Source of the DNA: an uncultured Mediterraneibacter sp.
GTDB lineage: Bacteria > Bacillota > Clostridia > Lachnospirales > Lachnospiraceae
DNA: 35,712 nucleotides
Direction: 5' to 3'
Assembly: GCF_934330165.1 (NCBI RefSeq)
Contig: NZ_CAKRGI010000024.1
Coordinates: 1 to 35,712, forward strand
The position numbers and the translations under genes were made by a program. How positions within the stretch are numbered: position 1 is the stretch's first letter; every line of letters starts with the position of its first letter. Shown here piece after piece: positions 7,166-14,325 of this stretch. The notes below the pieces were generated by a model. It was not told where the DNA came from. It ran no database searches and saw nothing but the letters and a program-made list of their open reading frames with translations.

Positions 7166-8041
7166 ATGAAGGAAAGTAAGGTCGTTGCAGCAATTCTTTG
7201 TGCAGCGTCTCTGACCGGTGTAGGTGCATATTATCTGGTTACCCAGAGCCAGAGGGATACAGAGCCGCCGGTATTGAGTGCAGAGACAGAAGAGCTGGAT
7301 GTCGGGATCAGTGCGACAGATGAGGAGTTGAAAGCCGGTGTTGCAGCACTGGATAACAGGGATGGAAATGTATCCGGAAGTATTATGATCGATAATATCC
7401 AGAAGAAAAGTGATGGCAGCGGTGATTTTCAGATTACTTATGTAGCATTTGACCATTCCAGTAATCAGGGAAAGCTGACAAGAACGTTACATTATACAGA
7501 TTATAGGGCACCACGTTTTGGTCTGACAACAGCACTGCGTTTTCCGGCAGGAAAGCAGATCAATCTTTTGTCCTGCTTTTCAGCAAATGATTGTATTGAC
7601 GGGAACCTGACTCCATTTATTACGCTGGGAGGGGATACGGAAGTTTTGGACAAGAAGCCGAAGCAGGGACATTATGACTGTACTGTCAGTGTGACGAACA
7701 GTGTGGGGGATACAGTGACGCTTCCGATCCGAATCGAAGTCTATGATGGAAATACAGCAGCACCTCAGATTCAACTGAGCAATTATCTGGTTTATATCGC
7801 AAAGGGAGCAGCATTTGATCCGAACGCATATTTACAGCAGGTCGAAGAATATGAAAAGGTAAAACCGATCGTTGATGCAGATGCATGGACAGATGCGGAG
7901 AGTCAGATTTCAATTGCACAGATCGTTGTAGAGTCGAATGTGGATGTAAATACACCGGGAACTTATACCGTGAGTTATATTTACAGATCGGCAACCAGTG
8001 GTCTGGATTGTACAGTACAGCTGATCGTGGTTGTTGAATAG
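7166..8041 (+). CDS. Membrane-anchored protein with bacterial Ig-like domains
   Basis: The 291-aa protein has an N-terminal hydrophobic helix (about 7-26, VVAAILCAASLTGVGAYYL) without a proper lipobox, so a signal anchor is more likely than a lipoprotein. The outside part has about three beta-rich repeats. The first opens DTEPPVLSAETEELDVGISA and closes DNRDGNVSGSI ... TYVAFDHSSNQGKLTRTLHY, the pattern of DUF5011/HYR-like Ig folds. The later ones include DCIDGNLTPFITLGG and PGTYTVSYIY. It lies between the phosphatase and the first kinase with an AAAGGAG site, so it is part of the operon. It may help assembly or length control of the polymer at the outer face of the membrane; nothing in the sequence shows enzymatic activity. 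Confidence 0.7.
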   Translation: MKESKVVAAILCAASLTGVGAYYLVTQSQRDTEPPVLSAETEELDVGISATDEELKAGVAALDNRDGNVSGSIMIDNIQKKSDGSGDFQITYVAFDHSSNQGKLTRTLHYTDYRAPRFGLTTALRFPAGKQINLLSCFSANDCIDGNLTPFITLGGDTEVLDKKPKQGHYDCTVSVTNSVGDTVTLPIRIEVYDGNTAAPQIQLSNYLVYIAKGAAFDPNAYLQQVEEYEKVKPIVDADAWTDAESQISIAQIVVESNVDVNTPGTYTVSYIYRSATSGLDCTVQLIVVVE

Positions 8042-8052
8042 AGGGAGGAAAT

Positions 8053-9465
8053 ATGAGTCAGGAAAATTATCAGAATCAGAGCGTGGCAGCACAGATCGAT
8101 TTGAAGTATATCTGGCGTTCATTAAAAAGAAATGCACTGTATATTTTGATGTGTATGAGCTTGGTCGGATTGTTCTCCTTTGTGATTCTGGATCACAGTA
8201 TGTCAGATACATATTCAGTCAGTGTGAATTTGTGCGTGATTCCGAGGGATAATGCGAGCGAAAAGATGGCGGCAAGGAATGTGAGTGCTGCGGTGACACG
8301 TAGTGTGAATGTCCTCAATAGTGATACATTGAGAGATCAGATAGAGAAATCGCTGGGGGCGGACAGTCTGGAAGGAACGTTGACTGCGGCAGCAGTTACT
8401 GACACGAATATGATTACGATGAGTGCATCAAGTACAACTGCGGAGAATGCATACAAATTACTGAAGGGTGCGGTAATGAATTACCCGGAATTGTCAGATT
8501 ACTTTGAGTCGGGATATCTTCTGCAGCCGTTGAGCGGTATTTCAGCAAATAAGGTACAGAAGACGGTTAAGACACCGTTTAATTATACGGTGATACTGAT
8601 GCTGATCGTTCTTGCGGGCGGAGTGGGAGCAACGATTCTTTTATGCCTGGTTACTGACAGGCTGCATAATACGGAGCAGGCAAGACATCTTCTTGACATC
8701 CGTATGATGGGATCATTGCGTTATGTAAAGAAAAAGAAGGGGCAGAAAGCACTGCTTATTACAGGTGGTGGTACGGATTATGAATACGAAGAAGCTGTGG
8801 ATCGTCTGGTAACTTCGCTGCGCAGGGAGATGGCAGCAGAGGGGTATAAGACATTGATGGTTGGCAGTATCAAAGAGAATGATGGTAAGACAACTGTAAC
8901 GGCTAACCTTGCATTGAATCTGGCACGCAGAGGGAAAAAAGTAGTTCTGGTTGACTGTGATATGAGGCATCCTTCTCTGGTGAAATTATTTCAGGCACAG
9001 ACAGAAGAAAAGACGCAGTTCTCAGAATATCTGTCAGGGAACTGTGAGTTGGAGGATGTCATTAAGACATTAGAGATACAGTCTTCTCCATTGTCATTTA
9101 TCTGGCAGAAAAAGCCGGTTCCGAATGCGAACCGGATGTTGGGTTCAGATCGTTTCAAAGAGGGAATAGAGAAGCTGAAAGAAGAGTATGATTATGTTAT
9201 CATGGATACACCGCCGTTGGAACTGCTTCGTGATACGGAAATTATTTCGGAGACAGCCGAAGCAATGCTGATGGTAATGCGTCAGGATGAAGTGCGTGCA
9301 GTCGTGGTGAATGATACCGTGGATCTGTTGGAGGAAAATGGTGTCACAGTGCTTGGTGGTGTCCTGAATATGACAAGAGGGGACTACGTTCTGGGAAAAG
9401 ATAAGAGCGGTTATTACAAGTATTACCATAAGGGCAAGAACGCAAAGAAGAGTTCGGGAGAGTAA
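8053..9465 (+). CDS. CpsC/CpsD-type fused tyrosine kinase (BY-kinase) 1
   Basis: The 470-aa protein joins a Wzz/CpsC-like membrane part to a cytoplasmic BY-kinase. TM1 is near residues 31-51 and TM2 near 175-198, with an extracytoplasmic loop between. The kinase carries Walker A GSIKENDGKTT (271-281), Walker A' VVLVDCDMRHPS (297-308) and Walker B YVIMDTPP (381-388). The C-terminus has a modest Tyr cluster (Y445, and YYKYY at 454-458), the likely autophosphorylation sites. The P-loop has ENDGK rather than the classic PGEGK, a variation I believe also occurs in other clostridial kinases. It would phosphorylate itself and set polymer length together with the phosphatase at 6426. It is 4 bases upstream of a second, longer kinase. 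Confidence 0.88.
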   Translation: MSQENYQNQSVAAQIDLKYIWRSLKRNALYILMCMSLVGLFSFVILDHSMSDTYSVSVNLCVIPRDNASEKMAARNVSAAVTRSVNVLNSDTLRDQIEKSLGADSLEGTLTAAAVTDTNMITMSASSTTAENAYKLLKGAVMNYPELSDYFESGYLLQPLSGISANKVQKTVKTPFNYTVILMLIVLAGGVGATILLCLVTDRLHNTEQARHLLDIRMMGSLRYVKKKKGQKALLITGGGTDYEYEEAVDRLVTSLRREMAAEGYKTLMVGSIKENDGKTTVTANLALNLARRGKKVVLVDCDMRHPSLVKLFQAQTEEKTQFSEYLSGNCELEDVIKTLEIQSSPLSFIWQKKPVPNANRMLGSDRFKEGIEKLKEEYDYVIMDTPPLELLRDTEIISETAEAMLMVMRQDEVRAVVVNDTVDLLEENGVTVLGGVLNMTRGDYVLGKDKSGYYKYYHKGKNAKKSSGE

Positions 9466-9469
9466 GCAG

Positions 9470-10981
9470 ATGCAGACTGAAGTACAAAAGAACAGAACGG
9501 AAACGGAAGAGATGGAAAAAATAGACCTCATAGGCTGGATGCAGGATTATCTGAGCTGCCTGAAGCAGTTCTGGCTGCAGTTTCTGCTGGTTGTGGTGAT
9601 TGTAGTAGGACTTGTTGTATCTTATTATGAGTTTCTCTATGAGCCGGTGTATTCGGCAAAGATTACTTATGCGGCTTCCGGCACGGAATATATGACAGTG
9701 AATTCGGATGTTGCGAAGCGCCTGAGCATGAGTATAAGGGTTCTGGGAGCAAATGAGGAATTTAAAGAGGATCTTCTGGCAGCTGTAGATGGCGATATAA
9801 AAGGAGTGACGACAGGAGATTTTTCTGTTACTTCAACGAATACAGAAGAGTCGAATTTCTTTTCAGTTACCTTGAAGACCGGATATGCCAGCCTGGCAAA
9901 CCCTCTTTTGGAGGCTTTTGAGGAAGTATATCCGAAATGGGTGTCAAAGAGTAACGGAACAGTAGAACTGCAGATTGTCGATAAGGCAATGTCTACGGGA
10001 AGTCCGATTAATCCAAGTGGTATATCAACAGCTATATTCAGGGGACTGCTGGCAGGTGTTGTTGTCTGCGTGATCATTGCGACAATTTATTTGCTTGGAG
10101 TGCAGACGGTTAGAAGAGAGAGCGATATGAAGAAGCTGACTTCGGCCAGATGTATGAGTTGTATTCCGGAAGTGATCACAAAGAAGCGGTCAAAGAATAA
10201 AAAGCCTAAGATCCTTATTACAAATAAGAGAACGGACTGGGGATTTAAGCAGACAATCCTGATGATACAGTCACGACTCCAGCAGCAGATGCTGCGTGCG
10301 GGAGATAAGGTGCTCCTTGTTACGAGTACGATTCCGGAAGAGGGAAAGACGATGACTTCTGTGAATCTTGCACTTGCATTTGCATTAGATGGTAAGAAGG
10401 TTGCTCTGCTGGATGGAGATCTGAGAAAGCCATCCATAGGAGAAATGCTTGGCGTACCGGAAGGCCCGGGACTGACAGAGTATTTTGCAGGAAAAAAGAA
10501 AGCAGAAGAAATCTGCATCATGAAGAATCGGATTGCATTTTATCAGGGCGGAATGAAAAAAGGAAAGGTTTCAAGTCTGATTAATGAAGAAAAGATGCGG
10601 GCACTGATAGAAGAATTGAAGGCTCAGTATGATATTGTTCTGATTGATGCAGCACCTGCTTATGCATTTTCTGATGCATCCATTCTTTCTTCTTATGCAG
10701 AAAGGGTGCTCTATGTTGTAAGGGCAGATAAGGCACAGCTCAGAGAGATTCAGAACGGAATCAGTTCTTTTGATGAATCCGGAAAACTGATCGGTTATGT
10801 GATCAATCGTGATACGGGAGATTTTGCAGCACGAAGTGATCACAGTTATGGATATGGACGTTACGGAAAGTACAGCAGATACAGCAGATATGGAAAATAC
10901 GGAAGATATGGAAAATATCAGAAATACAGAAAGTATGCTGAGCTGGATGAGGAATCGATGAATACAGAGGATACATTATAA
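9470..10981 (+). CDS. CpsC/CpsD-type fused tyrosine kinase (BY-kinase) 2 with periodic Tyr tail
   Basis: The 503-aa protein has a Wzz-like N-terminal membrane part (TM1 about 36-56; a second near 190-208, after the NPSGIS proline motif typical of Wzz). Its BY-kinase domain has Walker A TSTIPEEGKT (285-294), Walker A' VALLDGDLRKPS (311-322) and Walker B IVLIDAAP (389-396). The tail has 11 tyrosines between 460 and 489, ten of them at exact 3-residue intervals (462, 465 ... 489), separated by GK, GR, SR, QK or RK. This is far more regular than the usual tail cluster and is encoded by imperfect 9-bp repeats at 10853-10936. Phosphorylation would turn a strongly basic tail acidic. It is the likely main substrate of the phosphatase at 6426. 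Confidence 0.9.
   Translation: MQTEVQKNRTETEEMEKIDLIGWMQDYLSCLKQFWLQFLLVVVIVVGLVVSYYEFLYEPVYSAKITYAASGTEYMTVNSDVAKRLSMSIRVLGANEEFKEDLLAAVDGDIKGVTTGDFSVTSTNTEESNFFSVTLKTGYASLANPLLEAFEEVYPKWVSKSNGTVELQIVDKAMSTGSPINPSGISTAIFRGLLAGVVVCVIIATIYLLGVQTVRRESDMKKLTSARCMSCIPEVITKKRSKNKKPKILITNKRTDWGFKQTILMIQSRLQQQMLRAGDKVLLVTSTIPEEGKTMTSVNLALAFALDGKKVALLDGDLRKPSIGEMLGVPEGPGLTEYFAGKKKAEEICIMKNRIAFYQGGMKKGKVSSLINEEKMRALIEELKAQYDIVLIDAAPAYAFSDASILSSYAERVLYVVRADKAQLREIQNGISSFDESGKLIGYVINRDTGDFAARSDHSYGYGRYGKYSRYSRYGKYGRYGKYQKYRKYAELDEESMNTEDTL
10853..10936 (+). repeat. 9-bp codon repeats encoding Tyr-x-(Lys/Arg) units
   Basis: Ten codons for Tyr (TAC or TAT) occur every 9 bases, most followed by GGA/AGC and AAA/AAG/AGA/CGT. 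The array lies inside the kinase gene at 9470. Slippage or unequal recombination could change the number of tyrosines between strains. Confidence 0.85.
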
Positions 10982-11033
10982 CAGCAGATGTCAGAGGGGG
11001 ATTTGCTGTATGCAATAACGGGAGAAAATACGG

Positions 11034-12542
11034 ATGAACAGATTAGGCAGTATAGGAGAGTTTCTTGAAAAGTTATCGGAAGATTATGAACGCATACCAC
11101 TGGCAGGGTATGCAGTTGCTGGATGTCTGATCATAGTATTGCTTATATTTTCAGGACTGATTATACCGAGACTTAAGATTAAAGAAAAAAGAAAGATACA
11201 GGTGTATCGGGTATGTGCCTGGTGCATGATCGGGTTATATGGGGGGACAGTTCTGGTTGCGAATTCTTTTTATGGGTTGCTGTTTCTTCCTGTGGGGATC
11301 ATTTTTGCACGGCAGTGTACCGGAAAGTATGTGATATTCAAGGCTGTGGGAGCAGGCGTGCTTCTTAGTCTCTGTGCTCAGACGGTGCAGATGGTTCTTG
11401 TAGACGGGATATTTGATATCAGAGGATTTTTGCTGAATATTCTATGGGTTCTGTTGGGAACTGGAATGGTACTGCTTTGGCAAATGCTTGCGAAAAAGAA
11501 TCGTTTTGTGCGGTATCTGATCAGAATGATTCTGATCTTATCTGGACTGGTGCTTCTGACAGTCGTTTGTGCATTTGGAATTTATCATGTGATGCGTGTA
11601 AATGGAAAGCTGAATCTGCAGAACAATATCAGTCAGACAGAAAACCGGATGGAGAATGAAGATTCGGATCTGATCTGGTATAATGGAAAGGCATATCAGT
11701 ATAATAAAGATCTGATTACGATTCTTGTGATGGGAATTGACCAGAATAGTAAGGAAATTGAACAGATAGAGGGTGTTTCCGGTGAAAGTGGACAGGCAGA
11801 TTCTATTTTTCTTCTTGTTATAGATGAGGATAAGAAGAAAGTCCGCGTGATTGGTATGTCAAGAGATACGATGACGGCAATTAAGACATTTGATTATAAG
11901 GGGAATTATGTAGGTGATTCAGAGAACCATCTGGGACTGGCATATGCTTTTGGAGATGGAAAAGAGACCAGCTGTCAGTATATGGTAGATGCAGTATCGA
12001 ATCTGTTTTATGGAATTCCTGTTAATTCCTATATTGCCTTGAACATGGAAGCAGTAGAGGAGTTGAACGATTCGGTTGGTGGAGTAACGGTAACGATTCC
12101 TGATGAACTTGCAAAAATTAATCCGTCTTTTAAGGCGGGGAGTACGGTAACTCTGCAGGGAGAGCAGGCATTGAGTTTCATTCGATCAAGGGATACAAAG
12201 ACAGATTTCAGTAATAATCTTCGTATGGCACGTCAGAAGACATATCTTGTAAAGTTTGTGCAGACGGCAATTAAGCAGATAAAAATGGATCCGGGATTGC
12301 CGGCAAGGCTCTATAAAGAATTGTCAGGAAAAATGGTGACGGATATTGACCTGAATGATGCGGTTTACCTGGCAACGAAAGGGGTATCAGTATCCTTTGG
12401 AGAAGAGGACATCCTTACTGTACCGGGAGAGGCAAGGAAAGGAACTGTCTATGATGAGATGTATGTGGATGAGAAGGCACTGTATGAACTGATCCTGAAT
12501 ACATTCTATAATGATGTATCAGCAGGGGAAGGAGCCAGATGA
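11034..12542 (+). CDS. LytR-CpsA-Psr (LCP) family ligase with VanZ-like membrane N-terminus
   Basis: The 502-aa protein has several N-terminal helices (about 24-44, 58-76, 79-93, 102-122, 131-150, 160-184) followed by an extracytoplasmic LCP domain at about 226-412. LCP landmarks are ITILVMGID, QADSIFLLVID (D256), IGMSRDTM (R277, D278), FIRSRDT (R384, R386, D387) and NNLRMARQ (R397, R400). LCP enzymes transfer lipid-linked polymers to peptidoglycan or protein. Residues 80-150 (LLFLPVGIIF ... SLCAQTVQMVLVDGIFDIRG ... NILWVLLGTG) follow the VanZ layout, though the usual Glu before Q is an Ala. This is a fusion-like architecture, whereas classic LCP proteins have one to three helices. The stop overlaps the sortase start (ATGA). 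It likely attaches the cluster's polysaccharide to the wall. Confidence 0.87.
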   Translation: MNRLGSIGEFLEKLSEDYERIPLAGYAVAGCLIIVLLIFSGLIIPRLKIKEKRKIQVYRVCAWCMIGLYGGTVLVANSFYGLLFLPVGIIFARQCTGKYVIFKAVGAGVLLSLCAQTVQMVLVDGIFDIRGFLLNILWVLLGTGMVLLWQMLAKKNRFVRYLIRMILILSGLVLLTVVCAFGIYHVMRVNGKLNLQNNISQTENRMENEDSDLIWYNGKAYQYNKDLITILVMGIDQNSKEIEQIEGVSGESGQADSIFLLVIDEDKKKVRVIGMSRDTMTAIKTFDYKGNYVGDSENHLGLAYAFGDGKETSCQYMVDAVSNLFYGIPVNSYIALNMEAVEELNDSVGGVTVTIPDELAKINPSFKAGSTVTLQGEQALSFIRSRDTKTDFSNNLRMARQKTYLVKFVQTAIKQIKMDPGLPARLYKELSGKMVTDIDLNDAVYLATKGVSVSFGEEDILTVPGEARKGTVYDEMYVDEKALYELILNTFYNDVSAGEGAR

Positions 12543-13345
12543 AATTGGAATCTGAAGAGGAACAAAATAAAAAGGGAAGAATAAAAAAATGGAAGCTGGT
12601 GGCTGTGTTTTCTTTTTTAATGGCTGTGTTACTGGCGGGATTTGTGATCGGAACCTGGTGGATGGAAAAGAAGACAGAAGAAGAGTATAAGTCCATGCAG
12701 GAAGAAAATGCAAAGCAAAGGCAGAAGGTTCCTGAGAAAGAGAAAGAAAAAGAAAAGCCGGATATACCGGTGGATTTTCCTGCCCTTCAGAAGATGAATC
12801 CGGATATTTATGCATGGATTACGATTCCGGATACGGTGATTGATTATCCTGTTGTGCAGGATCAGAGTGACAATAGTTATTATCTGGATCATTCTGCAGA
12901 AAAGACGGAAAGTGTAAGCGGAGCAATTTATTCGGAAAATTATAATAATACAGATTTCTCGGATCATATCATTTTACTGTATGGTCATAATATGCGGGAC
13001 GGTTCTATGTTCGCAGGACTGCATAAGTATGAAAATGATACTTATTTTGAAGCACATAGAGATTTAATAATATATACACCGGATTCAATTTTGAAGTATA
13101 GAATTTTTGCTGCATACAGAACAGATAACCGTCATATGCTTCTCTATTATGATCAGGGAAAAGAAGATTATAACAGGAAGGCGTATATTGCCGATATTAT
13201 GAACCAGAGAACGATGGGGGCTGTTTTAGATCAGACAGCACCGGTGAATGAGGAAAGTCATATCCTTACATTATCCACCTGTGACAGGGCTGGGGATAAT
13301 TACCGGTATCTGGTGCAGGCTTATCTGGTAGAAACGATTCAGTAG
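12539..13345 (+). CDS. srtB: Class B sortase
   Basis: The 268-aa protein has one N-terminal membrane helix (19-40), a charged linker rich in Glu/Lys, and a sortase B core: PALQKMNPDIYAWITIPDT (81-99), YPVVQ, YLDH and ILLYGHNMRDGSMFAGLHKY with catalytic His150. It also has TLSTC (244-248) with catalytic Cys248, and Arg256 in DNYRYLV. The acidic TFEAHR-like motif appears as YFEAHRDLIIYT. It cleaves a C-terminal sorting signal after Thr and joins the protein to the peptidoglycan cross-bridge. It overlaps the LCP gene by 4 bases, and the next gene encodes a protein with an SPKTG signal, the obvious candidate substrate. Confidence 0.95.
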   Translation: MKLESEEEQNKKGRIKKWKLVAVFSFLMAVLLAGFVIGTWWMEKKTEEEYKSMQEENAKQRQKVPEKEKEKEKPDIPVDFPALQKMNPDIYAWITIPDTVIDYPVVQDQSDNSYYLDHSAEKTESVSGAIYSENYNNTDFSDHIILLYGHNMRDGSMFAGLHKYENDTYFEAHRDLIIYTPDSILKYRIFAAYRTDNRHMLLYYDQGKEDYNRKAYIADIMNQRTMGAVLDQTAPVNEESHILTLSTCDRAGDNYRYLVQAYLVETIQ

Positions 13346-13385
13346 CTGCTTTGACAAAAATCGGCGAGAAATTACAGAGATATGA

Positions 13386-13414
13386 TTGAAGTTTATTGGT
13401 GTGCATGATATAAT
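13386..13414 (+). promoter_or_regulatory. Sigma-A promoter of the SPKTG protein gene
   Basis: TTGAAG (13386-13391) and TATAAT (13409-13414) are separated by 17 bases, 57 bases upstream of the start codon at 13471. No terminator lies between the sortase gene and this point, so the gene may receive both read-through and its own strong transcription. Confidence 0.75.
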
Positions 13415-13470
13415 TCATGTATATGTATTGCAGGGGAAATTTATTTATTGGATAAATAGGAGGGAAAAAT

Positions 13471-14175
13471 ATGAAAAAAAGGTTTATGGCAGGGGTTGTG
13501 GCAGCGGTTACAGCACTGGCGATGAGTATCAGTGTATTGGCAGCCGGCAGTATTGTTGGATCGATTGATATGCCGAATGCAGGTGTGGACAGAGGAAGTG
13601 TGACCCTTTCACCTGTTACACCGGGAATATATGCTGATAATCTGCAGAAGGTTGTAGATGATCTGAATGCAGCGGATGCAGATACCACTGTTACAGGAGC
13701 ATTTGGAAATAGTCTTCCGTCTTCTTTTGATTATTATACGCAGGAGGGGCTGAAGATCAAAGGCTACAGTCTGGATGGTTATAAGTTCCTTTCACCGGTT
13801 ATGGATCTGAAAGTTACAGGCACTCAGGCGTCATTAGATAATTTGATGAAGATTACATTTGTTGCAAATAATATGACAGATGGTATGGTTGTTGATATTC
13901 TTTACTACTGTTCCGAGCATGGATGGGAAGTACTGAAAGGGGTAAGAGTCAGCGGCAACCAGATCATGGCATATTTCCATTCTGTATCTGAAGGTTCACC
14001 GGTAGCACTGATCTACAAGATGGGTACAGTCAGTGGTGGAAATAATGATAAGGGAAGTACGTCCGCTGTGTCTCCGAAGACAGGGCAGAGTTCTATGGTT
14101 CCGGTTGCAGGGGCAGCAGTGGTATTTCTTGGGATAGGAGCATTTGCAGTGTTCAGAAGCAAAAAGGAAAATTAG
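13471..14175 (+). CDS. Secreted cell-wall protein with SPKTG sorting signal
   Basis: The 234-aa protein starts after TAGGAGGG. It has a signal peptide (MKKRFMAGVVAAVTALAMSI..VLA, cleavage near residue 24-25), a mature region of about 160 residues with no family I recognise, a Gly/Asn/Ser linker (GGNNDKGSTSAV), and a C-terminal sorting signal. The signal is SPKTG (201-205), a hydrophobic helix (PVAGAAVVFLGIGAFAVF) and RSKKEN. SPKTG-like signals ((S/P)PxTG) are recognised by class B sortases of clostridia such as Clostridioides difficile, and the sortase gene lies immediately upstream. The mature part includes a single Cys (147) and alternating strands. It could be an anchor point or wall-exposed subunit; its function is unknown. 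Confidence 0.88.
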   Translation: MKKRFMAGVVAAVTALAMSISVLAAGSIVGSIDMPNAGVDRGSVTLSPVTPGIYADNLQKVVDDLNAADADTTVTGAFGNSLPSSFDYYTQEGLKIKGYSLDGYKFLSPVMDLKVTGTQASLDNLMKITFVANNMTDGMVVDILYYCSEHGWEVLKGVRVSGNQIMAYFHSVSEGSPVALIYKMGTVSGGNNDKGSTSAVSPKTGQSSMVPVAGAAVVFLGIGAFAVFRSKKEN

Positions 14176-14196
14176 AGTCTGGGTGAAAGAGATAAG

Positions 14197-14234
14197 AAAG
14201 GCTGTCATTGACAGCTTTTCTGTTATCATTTTTT
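14197..14234 (+). terminator. Terminator after the SPKTG protein gene
   Basis: AAAGGCTGT (14198-14206) pairs with ACAGCTTTT (14211-14219, one G-U pair) around CATTG, followed by a T-rich stretch. It ends the polysaccharide/sortase unit before glmS. Confidence 0.7.
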
Positions 14235-14325
14235 ATTATTAATTTAATAGTTAGTTCTATGGATTGAGACAGGGAGTCAGGGGGGAATCTTTAATCTTAA
14301 TTTATTTTAGAGGAGGATTCTCGAG

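Noticed and set aside
8863..8895. Loss of kinase activity in the first BY-kinase because of the ENDGK P-loop
   Set aside because: GK and the following Thr are kept, as are Walker A' and B. I believe similar P-loops occur in other clostridial kinases, so pseudokinase status is not supported.
14176..14325. glmS ribozyme in the glmS leader
   Set aside because: The 150-base leader holds a terminator and an AT-rich stretch but no recognisable ribozyme core, and it is too short after the terminator.
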